Shown: positions 11,090-22,140 of the stretch, in pieces
Layout of the letters: each line of letters opens with the position of its first letter
Position numbering within the stretch: position 1 is the first letter of the stretch
Program-made: the position numbers and the translations under genes
Source: Hamiltosporidium magnivora
Lineage: Eukaryota; Microsporidia; Dubosqiidae
Length of the DNA stretch: 34,015 nucleotides
Direction of reading: 5' to 3'
Assembly (NCBI GenBank): GCA_004325065.1
Contig: PITI01000022.1
Span: 1 to 34,015 of the forward strand
Notes under the pieces: generated by a model
What the model saw: only the letters and a program-made list of their open reading frames with translations
Databases searched by the model: none
Told to the model about the DNA's origin: nothing

Positions 11090-12990
11090 TGATCTATGAT
11101 CAAATAGACTTTGATTGTTTTTGCATTCTTTTAATGTTCCAACGGTCAAATTTATACACCCAAAACCTTGGGATCATGGATTAAACGATATTATTTTGGC
11201 TAAGAAGAACGCCATTTATGTTATCTTGGTCACTTTACACAAAGTTTTCAGCTCAAAAATTCCAATCTAACACAAATGTTTTAGCAACAAACGTATATCT
11301 TATTATTCATACTTTTAATATTGGTGTTAATGATTTTCTCAGGCCAAAGTGAGATTTAAATTTCAATTCAAAAATTTTTAACTAAATAAATTTGTAGATT
11401 ACATCTGTTAATCGAAATTTTTATTCTTCATTAAGTCAAATCATCCTAAACTTTTCGTACAAAAGTTTTTGGTAATCATGAAACGCATCTGTATGATGTA
11501 TTCCGTACAATTTTTTGGAGCAATGTAAAAGGGTTGAGTTTTCGCTTATTATACATTCTCACTGTTCTTACAGATTTCAATAGAAACCCACTTTAAACTT
11601 CATCTAAACTATTTATATTACGCATTTTGAGTTTCCTATAGAATCATCTGTATAGGTAATTAAACTATAGTCATAACCTCTTTGTAGAGTACCTTTCAGA
11701 ATTAAAATCAAATCCAGAACATTTAACACCGGGTTTAGGTTTCTAAAGTATCGTTAAACACATTAAAGGTCGAGCCGTTTCAATCCCTTTGCTCATTCCA
11801 GAACCACATTTTTTAACTTTTTAACTCTAAAAATAGTATATTGGGTCAATTTAATTCACTTAAATTTATTCGATCACACCATTTATTCAAATAAACCATT
11901 TTCTTTTAGTTTCTTATTTTTTTTTAAATATTAAGAAATGCAAATTTTTTCAAAAAAAACGATCATTGAACGAATAATGAAAATAAAAGCATATAAAATA
12001 TCACTATTAGGAATAAAAACTGAGTAAAAAAGGAAACTGGCTTTTAATCGTTTCTTTTATTGTCGATATGAAACAATTCATCATAAAAATACTTCTTAAT
12101 ACGTTTTCGCAAATATTTTCTGTTTTTCTTAGCATTCTATTAAAATCCTAATCATCTCCACTTCTATAAACAAATTCCAAAGATTTTCTTAATAAAACTC
12201 TATAATTTACCCTTTTCGGCTTTTGCTTGCTATAAAGCTCTCGTTCATTGTATTGCTTATCGAGATTAAATTTTAAACGACTGAAGTATACTTCCGCATC
12301 ATTTTTCATTCAGCGCCATATTTCTCTCGATTTTAATTTGAGACTGTTAAAAAAATATTATATTATTATCATTCATTTTAAGCTTAAAATTGTGATGATT
12401 TTAAAATATAAATTTCGGAACATTTTTTTGTTTTTTATTCTTCCATACATATTTATGACATCAGTTTGCTTTTGACAAAATTTTTACTTATTAAAAATAC
12501 AATATATTTTTTCCTACCAGAATATAAATATAAATAAAAAATATTTGAACTTTTGTTATAAAAAAGCTCTGCGAAGAAAAAATTGATTTATTTATAATTT
12601 AATTTTATTTCCTATTTAATTTTGTTATGAAATGGGCAATGGCTTGGAATGGATTCGACATTAAATAATGATATATGTAAAATTTAGCAACTTATCGATA
12701 AATAAATTATAGAACCCGTTAACGTCTAAGTCTCTCAGGTAGAAAGATATAGTGCAAGCTTATCCATTCATCGGGAGAAGAAATATCCGAATGATTATTT
12801 GATTTGGTTTAAATTAAATAATAATTTTAAACGGAAATTTCTTCATTTTGTTTCATAGTGTAGACAAAAAACCCACGATTTCAGAAAACAAATGTTATGT
12901 TATAACCCTTTTTCGGTTAGCGCATAAAAAATAAGAATTTTGTACGGTGTGTACATATGATTCATTTTTAAATAATGCTACTTGCAGCAT
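11090..12990. other. Degenerate stretch, possibly 5' part of the - strand Ty3/gypsy relic
   Basis: Protease and gag of the decayed pol at 10.2-11.1 kb would lie here on the - strand, but no D-S/T-G protease motif or zinc knuckle was identified. The + strand frame at 12248-12475 starts with TTG and looks like chance. No repeats or RNA genes were recognised. Confidence 0.35.
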
Positions 12991-12999
12991 TCATTGCCT

Positions 13000-13870
13000 A
13001 TTTCTTTCTAAGACGTTCCAGGATCCGTTTTTCGAAACCAAAGCCACAAAGATTTTTTCAATATTATGATCGAACAAATTCTGGCATTTTTCTGCGGGCT
13101 AATCGTTTCCAAGCCTAAATTTTTCGTAGTTACAGCCGTTCGAGATAAAATCTTAGAAAAAAGCTTCGTTGATTCCATTCACAAGGTTTCGCTTTAGAGC
13201 GTAAATATGTTTCTGTTTTAAGTTGTTTATAAAAAATGCCTCTTCTCTTGTTTGATATGTAGGTTATATGTAATTAAACGAATTAAATATGTTCTACGCG
13301 ATTTCTAGATAATCGAATATTTTTCTCTACTTTGCTCCAAACATAATTTCACGGGCTTATTTCAAGTTCGAATCACTGTCTCTCGATTTTTTCTTTCATT
13401 CTTGCTTGATTTTACAATTTTAATCTCCCTCGGGCTATTACAAGAAGCGTTTTCAGCGAGAGAATGTTTCCGGTGAGTCAAATGACGGTTATTATTGCCC
13501 CATTGTCTTTTATGTTTCGTTACGTGCAGATGTATTTAATACATCGAGAGCTACCGTACATCCAAATTTCGCTTTATAGTACAGACGATACTCTGTCCAG
13601 CATAATTGAGGAATTCTTATATTACTTGTCTGATGTGTAATAATATTTCGAGGGTATTTCGCAAATAGATGTGTACCTTAATTGCTTGCTTATTCCATCC
13701 ACTTTTACCTCGCAGTGTCAAGGATGAACAACTGAAAATTTCCAATTGCTTTTTGAATCTGTTTTAATTCGCTATAATAGGAGATTGGCCTATAAATCAA
13801 TTGCGGTTTATATCCCATAAGATGCGTTACCTAAAAAAGTATATTCGGCAGCCCACGCAGTGTTATTTTG
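13000..13870 (-). pseudogene. Decayed - strand coding DNA, unrecognised
   Basis: This stretch has more G+C and better protein texture than its surroundings. On the - strand one frame reads QLIYRPISYYSELKQIQKAI near 13.77-13.83 kb and REEAFFINNLKQKHIYALKR near 13.2 kb, separated by many stops. RPISYYS recalls the RPI-Y-S block of Ty3/gypsy RNase H, and a nearby frame reads GNASYGI (compare TDASxYGIGAVL). This could be a second decayed pol or upstream parts of the one at 10-11 kb. The identification is tentative. Confidence 0.25.
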
Positions 13871-14049
13871 CCTTTCCTAAAACTCGAAGGTTTAACATTT
13901 CTAACGAGGGCTGAAACGCAAGAGCATTAACCAAATCGGAGGGCGTATTGCGAGTGAGGGTAGTGATCAAACCTGCAGACGTGTTTTATTGCATTTTTGC
14001 TCGGCGGTGAGTGTGCTTTATAGGCATCGAAAGATAAAAATATTTATTC

Positions 14050-15166
14050 ATCGGTATTTATGTTCATGATTTAGCCTAATGTTTTTACTTTTATTCACTC
14101 AATCAATTTCGTTTACCGCCTGTATTATTACTTTTTGCTATTTAATGCCAAATGTTTTTCGTATATTTATATTAAAAGATAGATAATGTTAGAAATTTAA
14201 TTAATACGTGTAATGTAAATACTAGCTAATTAAGGGTTAAATAAGTCTCATTAATGATATAACCTTAAACCATGTCAATTTAAATGTAAGGTATTCTTAA
14301 GGTGTTTATAATCCATTTATATTCTTGATAAGACTTATAATTCCCGACATTTTAGCTTCTAAATCTCTGTATAATAGTTAACAGTCCAAAAGGTTTTTTT
14401 ATTTGAAACACCATAAGATAATAAACGCCAAAATTAAATAAATATAAATATTTTTGAAAATAACTTGGTCTCATTTTAACAAACCCAGTGTATTCCGAAT
14501 TAAAATTTACCACAATTCGTATTTTTTTAAGACATATATGAAAACTGGTAGAAATCGATTAAAAATTAGGCCATTTTACTTAGAAAGCATCAATAAATAA
14601 ACTTTGCATGTTCGATTCAAATCATAATATATATTTAGAGATTTATAACTCAAAGCAGATATATCCGATAGATAGTAGGTTCTGTTCATTTTTTTTAGAA
14701 AAAAATCAAGTTGAACACTAATGTAAAGTTCGATGATAATACAAATTTCCGTGTAATGAATCTTGAAAGTAAAGAATGATTTGATTTTAGACTACAAAAA
14801 GGTAGAAGTGTGGATCGCAAGATATTGTATACAAAAATATATTTTTGTGTAGATTCATTAAATCTCTTCTAAAGGTAAAGAAACTTTTAAACCTATTTAT
14901 TTTTTATCTTTTTTAAATCCTTTTTTATCTTTTTATGTTATTTTAATCTTTAAGCAAAAATATTTATAAATTTGAACTGCATTAATTATAGGAAAATTAT
15001 CTATAGAAGCAAATTAATATATGATATATTATGATATATTTAAGAATTTTGGAACCAATTGGGTTATTCTTTACAGTAAATATATTTAAAACAATAGATA
15101 GCAAGGTATTTTTTAATCAATTCACTTATTATATTAATATAAATTTTTGCCGTAGAAAACTCAAGT
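14050..15166. other. Gene-free AT-rich stretch upstream of the LRR-like gene
   Basis: No ORF of note. Contains an 18-bp perfect palindrome ACAAAAATATATTTTTGT at 14831-14848 and a short direct repeat ATGATATATTATGATATATT at 15021-15040. The last 150 bases before the ATG at 15167 are AT-rich with several TATA-like strings, so a promoter cannot be singled out. Confidence 0.4.
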
Positions 15167-15958
15167 ATGGAAACCATATATAGAGAATACTCGAAAAAAA
15201 ATATAATTCAAAATATATCATGGTTATCTCTAAGCTGTTTAGTAATGGAATACACAATTAGTATTTTCAATTTATATTTCTGTCGTTTTCTATTATTTAG
15301 ATTTAATTGTTGTCTGTGCAGTTTAAATGTAAATATTTCAGAAATAAATATAGACGATGAGTGTATTCTTTGCGCAGAAAACACCGGTTATTTTTTCTTA
15401 GACAGAGGAGAATCTATTATTTTGAATAATTGTAAGCCTAAAACATACGAAGAAAACACGTGTGCAGAGGCACATACTCTTTTATATCCTGATGAAAGCA
15501 TTCTAAAATTTGAATTATTTGAAATAAAAATTATTGAACTACAACCCGATATTACAATATATATAAAGGCGGGTGAATATATAGATTTTCGGTCTTTTCT
15601 AAAGTTAACAGCAAGTCATGATAGTATAATGGTGATGGAATTAAATACGTTCTTTAGTATACTAAAATATCTTAGCATTCTTAAACCAGAAAGAAATGAA
15701 GAATATTATGAATTCATAAAAAGTATGGTTTTTCGAGTTAAAAATTTTAATATAGAATATATTGAGAAACTCGGACTAGAAAGTCTTTTAAATTATAAAA
15801 GTTACGATGTTTTCTATATTCTTGATGTTGTGAAATGTTCCTTTCGGTATTATATGTTAAATAAATTAACCAGTTATATCACATTCCACGAATATGATCA
15901 AATTTCTTTAAATAGTTCAAAAAAAAGACAAATAAAGCATAAAAAATATAAAATTTAA
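15167..15958 (+). CDS. LRR-like family protein copy B, N-terminal part
   Basis: A 263-residue ATG-led frame. Residues about 17-53 are hydrophobic and Cys-rich (SWLSLSCLVMEYTISIFNLY and following), possibly a signal anchor or membrane segment. The remainder is acidic/polar with I/L-rich stretches; IMVMELNTFFSILKYLSILK is shared in pattern with copies A and C. The C-terminus is Lys-rich before TAA at 15956-15958. The next frame begins with ATG only 5 bases after this stop, shifted by -1. It is either an independent protein or, more likely, the first third of a single longer protein whose frame has been broken, because the third segment has no usable start. No catalytic motif was seen; not recognised beyond LRR-like composition. 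Confidence 0.65.
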   Translation: METIYREYSKKNIIQNISWLSLSCLVMEYTISIFNLYFCRFLLFRFNCCLCSLNVNISEINIDDECILCAENTGYFFLDRGESIILNNCKPKTYEENTCAEAHTLLYPDESILKFELFEIKIIELQPDITIYIKAGEYIDFRSFLKLTASHDSIMVMELNTFFSILKYLSILKPERNEEYYEFIKSMVFRVKNFNIEYIEKLGLESLLNYKSYDVFYILDVVKCSFRYYMLNKLTSYITFHEYDQISLNSSKKRQIKHKKYKI

Positions 15959-15963
15959 CCACG

Positions 15964-16440
15964 ATGCAACTCATTGGATTGAATACATTATCGTATTTGC
16001 GCTTTATTACATCATATCCTGATACTAGTTGGAGAATTTTGCGTAAGCTACTTTATATAGATAGATTCTATTTAAGAGATAGTAAAGATGTTTTCAATAT
16101 ATTAAAAATAGATGCATTTCTACATTTTTTACCCGAAAACATCAAAAAGATTGCGATTTTTGCATCGGAAAACGTATCATTAATTGATAAATTACACAGT
16201 ACCGGTTTATTTCAGCTGGTTACTAACATTAAAATAATTGTAGATTTTTCCTTTAAGATATTCTTTGATAAAATAGATACATTCAAAGGAGTTAGAACTC
16301 TTAAGTTTGATATATTCGAGATGGAAACAGATGAATTAAGTTTATTAGAAGATAATACTTTTCTTGAAGGGATCAAAGTGTTCAAATGTATTATACCTAA
16401 AATTTATTGCAAGAAGTACGCAGATAAAAAAAACCACTAA
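15964..16440 (+). CDS. LRR-like family protein copy B, middle part
   Basis: 158 residues from an ATG at 15964. Content is leucine/isoleucine-rich with an irregular LRR-type rhythm (LFQLVTNIKIIVDF, GVRTLKFDIFEME). The frame is also open for four codons upstream of the ATG (15952-15963), so a -1 shift near the AAAATTTAA at 15950-15958 would join it to the preceding frame. It ends with TAA at 16438-16440, just after a run of eight A. A -1 slip there continues directly into the next frame. No signal peptide or membrane segment of its own, consistent with an internal segment. Confidence is higher that this DNA codes for protein than that it is a separate gene. Confidence 0.6.
   Translation: MQLIGLNTLSYLRFITSYPDTSWRILRKLLYIDRFYLRDSKDVFNILKIDAFLHFLPENIKKIAIFASENVSLIDKLHSTGLFQLVTNIKIIVDFSFKIFFDKIDTFKGVRTLKFDIFEMETDELSLLEDNTFLEGIKVFKCIIPKIYCKKYADKKNH
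16428..16434 (+). promoter_or_regulatory. A_AAA_AAC heptamer at frame junction (candidate -1 slippery site or homopolymer error)
   Basis: In the middle-part frame the codons are GAT AAA AAA AAC CAC TAA, so the heptamer A AAA AAC sits in the correct phase for -1 slippage. After slipping, the next codon is CCA at 16434 and the downstream 370-codon frame is entered exactly. The zero-frame stop follows two codons later. No clear stem-loop or pseudoknot is visible in the next 40 bases. A missing A in an eight-A run (sequencing or mutation) explains the same facts. Confidence 0.3.
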
Positions 16441-17552
16441 TAGGAAACAAAAATAATTTGTCTATAGATTCATCAAACAAAATAGAAATATTTAAAGACA
16501 AAGTAAATCATAGAGAACTTTCGAATGATGGCTACTATAAATACTTAATCGGTGTAGATTTTGATTTTTATACTAACAAATCTGATATATTTTATTTTAA
16601 AGGTATATTCCGATTCGAAAAACTAACACGTTTAAATATAAATTTGTTTAACACCAAAGAAAAGGCTCTAAGAGACTATAACTTCATAGACTCGCTTAAA
16701 TCTTTAAAAAACATTCGTTTTATAAACCTTAAAATTACGAATAAACTTTTAAAAAATATTTTGAATTGTAAAAAATTAAAATCGCTCTATTTTAAAACGT
16801 TCACATATAATAAAAAAATTGACCCCAATAAGTTCAATATTTTGAACACATCAATTGTTTACTTAAATTTTAAAGGGCTAAAAAATTCATTAGATCGTAG
16901 ATTTTTCTATTTTTTGGAGAGATGCAAGTCATTACAACATCTTATTTTTACAGATATATTTATTTTTAATAGTCTAGAAAAAAACATTAGGGGGATAGAA
17001 AAAAAATTAGGATTCAATATCCATCCATATATGTCTAAAAAGCCTGAATTAAAAACAATTTTGTTTATATTCAATTCAGAGCTTTCATATCAAAATGGGG
17101 TATCTATTTTGAATATTATTTCCAAATTTTTTAATCTTGAAAATTGTGAGCGACTTTCCTACTATGGTGATTCTCTTTATCACGAAGATCTGAATGTATT
17201 TTTAAAGATAAAACGATTATTCGTTTTAGAATTGGGTATTAAGAGAAATGAACCAACCTTGAATATTTTTGGAAAATTACTTGAGACAAATATTAAAAAT
17301 ACAGTAAAAAAACTCCATATTCATATAGATGTATTTTATAATTTCGAATTCATCAAATTATTTCAATTTAAAAGACTTAGGATTTTGGAATTAGGAACCG
17401 CTTCAGATTCTGATAAGTTACGAAAATATATTCATTTGTTTGAAAATATGAATTATACAAAACTAGCAATATTTGAAATAGTTAAATTTTATATTATATA
17501 TAATTTCAAGTGTGTAAAAAGGGCCATAGCGTCGAAAAATTTTAAAATATAA
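16428..17552 (+). CDS. LRR-like family protein copy B, C-terminal part (no ATG start)
   Basis: An open frame of about 374 codons after an in-frame TAA at 16425-16427. The likely start offered by simple ORF finding is a TTG at 16458; the first in-frame ATG is deep inside (residue about 192 from the TTG). A eukaryotic gene would not normally start this way, so this is best read as a continuation of the frame ending at 16440. The protein shows clear LRR-like periodicity: SLKSLKNIRFINLKITNKLL, then CKKLKSLYFKTF, then FKRLRILELG. It is rich in K, N, I, F and L and ends with TAA at 17550-17552. Function unknown; probable protein-binding scaffold of a lineage-specific family, with decayed copies at 5.9-8.0 and 22.4-25.2 kb. 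Confidence 0.65.
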   Translation, partial: KKPLIGNKNNLSIDSSNKIEIFKDKVNHRELSNDGYYKYLIGVDFDFYTNKSDIFYFKGIFRFEKLTRLNINLFNTKEKALRDYNFIDSLKSLKNIRFINLKITNKLLKNILNCKKLKSLYFKTFTYNKKIDPNKFNILNTSIVYLNFKGLKNSLDRRFFYFLERCKSLQHLIFTDIFIFNSLEKNIRGIEKKLGFNIHPYMSKKPELKTILFIFNSELSYQNGVSILNIISKFFNLENCERLSYYGDSLYHEDLNVFLKIKRLFVLELGIKRNEPTLNIFGKLLETNIKNTVKKLHIHIDVFYNFEFIKLFQFKRLRILELGTASDSDKLRKYIHLFENMNYTKLAIFEIVKFYIIYNFKCVKRAIASKNFKI

Positions 17553-18088
17553 ATCATTAGATTTTAGTTTGTATTTTTGTTCAAGATATGAATTTCATGG
17601 AAAATTAAAGTTCTCTAAAATATTTAACAAATATATTTATTCTTTAGTGTTTATTTTTATTCTACAGTCTTAGAAATAATTTTTCTTTATTTTTAAAAAA
17701 ATACTATCGTATAACCGTAAGATTTAAATTGATTTATATATAAAAATCAAGAATTGTTCTATATGATATATGAGGAAAATAATTAAATTTTTATCCTATA
17801 ATATGCCCAGACGCTTCATTTGATCTCCATATACTCTAAATTTTGCTATCACAAATTCATACCTTAAAGTGAAATTTAATCTGAATCTTTGTGTTTTTTT
17901 TCCATAAGTTTATATGTATATTTTATTTTCTAAGATGTTTGATTTTGTGATTCCGATTTTTTAAATACTCGCATAATTTCTAGGAAATTGTTTTAGAGTA
18001 TTGAAAATCCATTGTAAACAATTTTTTTTCCTAAGATTCCAAGAAAATCAAAATACTACCTCTATATGTCTTTATAATTAGAGAAACC
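17553..18088. other. Intergenic AT-rich stretch
   Basis: Downstream of the LRR-like gene. No ORF, repeat or RNA gene recognised. T-rich runs follow the stop but no defined polyadenylation or termination signal can be singled out. Confidence 0.45.
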
Positions 18089-18475
18089 ATGTTCTTACAT
18101 TGTGAATATTTTATGTTATTTAAAAAGATTAAATATTGGAAGAAAACCCATTTTTATAGAATATATAAACAAGAAGTATCATATCGTGCAAACAGTTGGG
18201 AAAAAAATTGTAAAAAAAGTCTAGCTTTTCTTCTTTTAAGTTTAGAAAATTTTCAGCAAATTCTGATATTAAAGATCTTCAAAGTTTAACATACTCTGCC
18301 TTTTTGTATTTTTCATGCATCAAATTTAGTTATTTTATATTATTGTCGTATAACTTCGGTTTATCCGTATTTAGTCCAAGATATTAAAGGAGGTTTTAAC
18401 AGCTGGTTAAATTTGATTTTACACGAATTGTATTTTGCCGAAGTAAAGGAATATAAACGGAATAGTAATGCTTGA
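18089..18475 (+). pseudogene. Unrecognised 128-codon ORF interrupted by one stop
   Basis: An ATG-led frame runs 66 codons to TAA at 18287-18289, then continues in the same frame for another 62 codons without a stop to TGA at 18473-18475. The second half has ordinary protein texture (YLVQDIKGGFNSWLNLIL, ELYFAEVKEYKRNSNA) and no ATG near its start. It looks like one gene killed by a single nonsense change, or the remaining piece of a longer decayed gene. No family was recognised. It lies between the LRR-like gene and the LINE, same strand. Confidence 0.4.
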
Positions 18476-18939
18476 ACTTAGTATATCTTATACAGAATAT
18501 ATCGGTATAAGAAAGGCAACTAATCGATAGAGTCAATAAGTATATCATATGCCTGTTAAGGTTAATTGTAGAAGATTTAAATGAAATGAGTGGGAATCTT
18601 TACATATAATGCTTATATTTTTAGTGTCATTCTATATAGCTTATCATTTTTGTGTCAAGCTATGAAAAATATCATCCATTTTTCTTATCTTCATGTAACT
18701 TGCGTTTAATTTATTTGTGAAACACGACTCTTTACCTAAAGATTTATATTTTTAAATTCGTATTGACGAAATGAAGATATAATGATTTTATACTACATAT
18801 ATTGTCAATTATAGTGTGCTTAAATAAAAAACAACTTATTTTATATAGATATTTTTCTCATTATGTTATTCATCTTCTATATGCAGTTATTTGGTCTGTC
18901 TATTTAACATTCTCTCTCATCATCACTGGACTCATTGTT

Positions 18940-19200
18940 AATTGGTGTTTTCATTCATTCATCTTTGGCACTATGGCCTGGTAAAGGCCTTTATCGCTCA
19001 CAGCAATACCGTCCACGCATCTTTTTCCTTCGGATTATTTTTTTTCGGGTTTCGTAACAAGATGGTTTTATATGGTGGGTTTTTAGCCCTACTTTCAAAC
19101 TTAACCTGCAGGACCAATCCCTTTAAGTCGCCTCTTACGATAATAAGGGAATACTTCTTATCACTTCTGTTCCTAGAATGGTTAGGAAATTGAAGAAACT
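18940..19200 (+). other. Putative 5' leader of the LINE
   Basis: GC-richer than its surroundings. Contains TTTAAGTCGCCTCTTACGA (19122-19140) followed by AAGGGAATAC. From memory, an AAGTCGCCTCTTACGAC...GGGAATAC string recurs at the 5' end of many animal LINE copies; that recollection should be confirmed by search. A 60-83 codon + frame here (18942-19193) starts with ATG but is probably part of this leader, not a separate gene. Confidence 0.45.
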
Positions 19201-19269
19201 TTACGATGACAAAACTGAACGAAAAATAAAATTTACGAAAAAAAGAAAAATAAAAAGGAAAAATTCTGA

Positions 19270-19725
19270 AAATGAGCTAAAGATTGAGAACAGAAATGTG
19301 CGGACACTTCATAAGCCGAAACCATTAAAACTTTGACAACTGAACTTAGAAAATATAAAATAGACATTACAGCACTGCAAGAAATTTGTTATTAGAGAAC
19401 AGATATGCTCAAAACAAAGAATATAAACCTCATATAGTGGAATCGAGAAATACTATACGCTAGGAGCTGCTTTTCCTATAAAGAACAATTTAGGGCATAC
19501 CGTAAAAGATCTATTAGGAATAAATTAGAGAATCTATCGAATAAGATCCGAAAGAATATTTTTAAACCTAACAATCTATTCGCACATGCTCTAATGAAGA
19601 AACAAATACATAGAGAAAGGCAGTTTTTACGATTCGCTTGGGAGTTCATATGATAAATCATCAAAGAAAGACATAAATATAGTACTCGGTGACATATATG
19701 CCAAAGTATATAAAGAAAGATCCTA
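19270..19725 (+). pseudogene. LINE endonuclease (EEP/APE) domain relic
   Basis: Three exonuclease-endonuclease-phosphatase landmarks appear in order. NVRTL at 19294-19308 corresponds to the WNVRTL start. TELRKYKIDITALQEICY at 19338-19395 corresponds to the L-x-x-Y-x-I-DI-x-ALQEIRW block that carries the metal-binding Glu. IVLGDIYAKVYKERSYMPI at 19679-19735 corresponds to IxLGDFNAKVGKE, the Asp-Asn active-site block, here with FN changed to IY. They lie in different frames and are separated by stops. The enzyme would nick genomic DNA to prime reverse transcription. Confidence 0.7.
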
Positions 19726-20789
19726 TATGCCCATATCTGATAAGAAAGCTTGCATAGAGTCAAAAAAGAAAACGAGTTCTGACTGATAAGTTTTTCATCA
19801 GCAAGAATGCAATTATCTCTGTCACAAGTTTTCACATAAAGTCATACATAAGGTAACGTAGAACTCGCCAAATCATACAGTTAATCAAATAGACCGTTTT
19901 GTGATAGGTTTAAGACACTTATCGAGTGTGAGAAACGTAAGAACATATTGAGTGGCAGACTCTGATAAAGATCCCGACCTTTAAATCCTCAAATTCAGCA
20001 AAAAAATCAAGAATTAGCTTGGTAAAAAAATTCCTAGCCAAGAAATTTGACTACCAAAAACCAAAATTTTCCGGTGTTAGAGAATTATTTGGTAAAAGTT
20101 TCCAAAATAGTATAAATTCGTTTGAAGAAATAGGAAGAAGTAACGATAACGAAGAGATCGAAAAAACCCGAGAAATATTAAAGAATTAACACTAAAGATG
20201 GCAGAGTAATTACTTGGCTTTAAAAAATACAGACGCATATAAAATCGATATGATGAAGAATGCAAAATAGCAGTTTACGCACGAAAACAAGCAAAGAATA
20301 TACTGTTACATAGACTAACGCAACAAAAAGATATACTTTTATAAGTACTAGGACGAAAGCATCCCATGTAGGTAAGAAAAATAAGATTTTATCTGAGAAA
20401 GATGCGAGAAATAAAAGGAAAATCATTAAATAAACGACCGCCCAAAAGGTATGCAGAGATTAAAGGTGCAAGAAAGGGATTTCAGGCTAAGAACTTTGGG
20501 TCAGATATAAAATAGAGAGCAAGTGACAGATCGCAAAAAAATCTTGGATCTATGAGCAGACTATTTTGAAAGACTTTACAACGTGCCAATGCAAAATTAA
20601 AAGGGACCAGATCTTACAAATACTTAAAATATTCTATCAAAACCTAAAAAAAACATGAATTCACCAGAGCCCTAACTTTTTAAATTTAGTTGGCTATTAA
20701 TTCCATGAAAAATTCAAAATCAACTAGTGAGGATCGTAACAAGCAGAGATATTTAGGTATGGTTAAAAGAGGCTTTAGATGAATTTCAT

Positions 20790-21470
20790 TCTCGAATCTT
20801 ACCTGTTTGCAAACACAGAAGAATGGAAATGAATTGAATATGGCTCTTTTTGTGCCATTCACAAACCGGCTCGAAATTAATATGCTCAAATTACAAGGAA
20901 TATCACACCTAAATGTCACTTATAAAATACTGGCTAAAGTTATAGCAAAGGGATTGAACCATATGTAGAATGCAGTCTCGGCTAATACCGAGCAGTTTTT
21001 AGACGAAAAAGATCCACAATCTACATAATATTTACGGTCAAATTGCTTTCAAAAAAATTCTACGAGTATAACCAGTTCATTTACTATGTTTTTATTGAGT
21101 TTAAACAAATAAATTATTGCATTATTAAATCCATTCTTTATAAAAATCATAAGAATCGCAGATTCCAGAGAAAAATCGTTTGTCTTATCTGAATGATTCT
21201 AAAAAAGCTAAAGAGAAGAATTTGTGTAGAGGAAAAAATTTCGAAGAATTATAAAATATGCTATAATTTGAGACAAAGAGCATGTCATTCCCCGTATGAT
21301 TTAAAATATAACGATTTAAAGAGCCATAAGAAAGTTAGTTCGTGTTTCACAAAGAATCTCTACAACAGATTAGGACACCTTTTAGGTTATGCCGATGACA
21401 TAGATAACGCAGCAAAAAAAGTTAACGACTTTCGTGTTCATGACAGGAGGTCGAAAATATAATCGGAAAA
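20790..21470 (+). pseudogene. LINE reverse transcriptase domain relic
   Basis: Near 20895-20970 frames give GISHLNVTYKILAKVIAKGL, the GISLLNVTYKILAKVIANRL block. Then FRRKRSTIYIIFTVKLLSKK near 20998-21057 corresponds to GFRKGRSTIDQIFTLRQLLEK, and YEYNQFIYYVFIEFKQ near 21061-21110 to the first catalytic Asp block (FIDFKQAFD; here E replaces D). A cleaner open piece at 21193-21462 contains LGYADDID, with the catalytic YADD at 21388-21399. Several residues needed for catalysis are lost and stops are frequent, so the enzyme is dead. Confidence 0.78.
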
Positions 21471-21689
21471 CCAGCTTTTTTTAGTACTGAAAAGAAGCAA
21501 AGTAGATCATGACTTCGGAAAATTAAAAAAATATTCCTTTAAAATTTTTAAGATGATAAACGCTGCTTTAATTGTATATACTCTTTTAAAATCCAGGAGT
21601 GCTTCTGAAAATATTGATGACGATTGAACGGCAATGAAGAATGAATGCATGTCGTAAATGATGCGTATTTTAATTACAAAAAATCATTA

Positions 21690-22140
21690 AATTACGACTT
21701 TTAAGCGTGAGAAGCCAGAAAATAATATATAAGACTATTTTTGGAACTATAGTGATATACGACTGCATAATTCTTCATCTTTAAAAGCAAAAAATGCTTA
21801 AATACTGGACATTTGATAACGAAAGATTCTCCATAGAATATACAGACCTAAAAAAACCAGCAGGGGTGTGGAGAATTCGAAATAATTCAGAGCTGCAACA
21901 TTTAAATCAAAAGATAGGAATAGTAAACGACGTGTAGAGAACCAGACTCCGATGGTTATATCATCTTAAACGGCTGCAGAAAAGCAGAGCTTTGAAAAAT
22001 ATGTATTTTTTTAATCACGAACGTCGGAACTTTTTTGGTTGCCTCTAAAACATGGTGGCTATATTTTTTAAAGAATGTCTTTGTAACCATGGTTTAGACA
22101 AATGAAAAAGATTGGCGCCTTATTCTCGACAGCTGGAAGT
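21690..22140 (+). pseudogene. LINE C-terminal region relic
   Basis: Frames give LRLLSVRSQKIIYKTIFGTI near 21.69-21.75 kb (compare LLSR-TK-xIYKTLIRPV), then WRIRNNSELQHLNQKIGIVN at 21869-21928 and TRLRWLYHLKR at 21941-21973 (compare WRIR-N-EL...I...RLRWLGHV-RM), and DWRLILDSWK at 22110-22139. This set of motifs after the RT is characteristic of RTE-like or CFDP2-associated LINE proteins. Confidence 0.7.

Noticed and set aside
12248..12475. 75-codon + frame
   Set aside because: Starts with TTG, AT-driven composition, no motif.
13365..13380. GTTCGAATC, a tRNA T-loop-like string
   Set aside because: Flanking bases do not form the 5-bp T stem and no acceptor or D arm could be built; the GC-poor region gives no cloverleaf.
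14831..14848. 18-bp perfect palindrome
   Set aside because: Made only of A/T with one C and one G pair at the ends; common by chance in DNA of this composition, not linked to a gene.
19476..20919. Four - strand ORFs of 62-119 codons across the LINE
   Set aside because: Antisense to the endonuclease and RT relics; Cys/Leu/Phe-rich as expected from the complementary strand.
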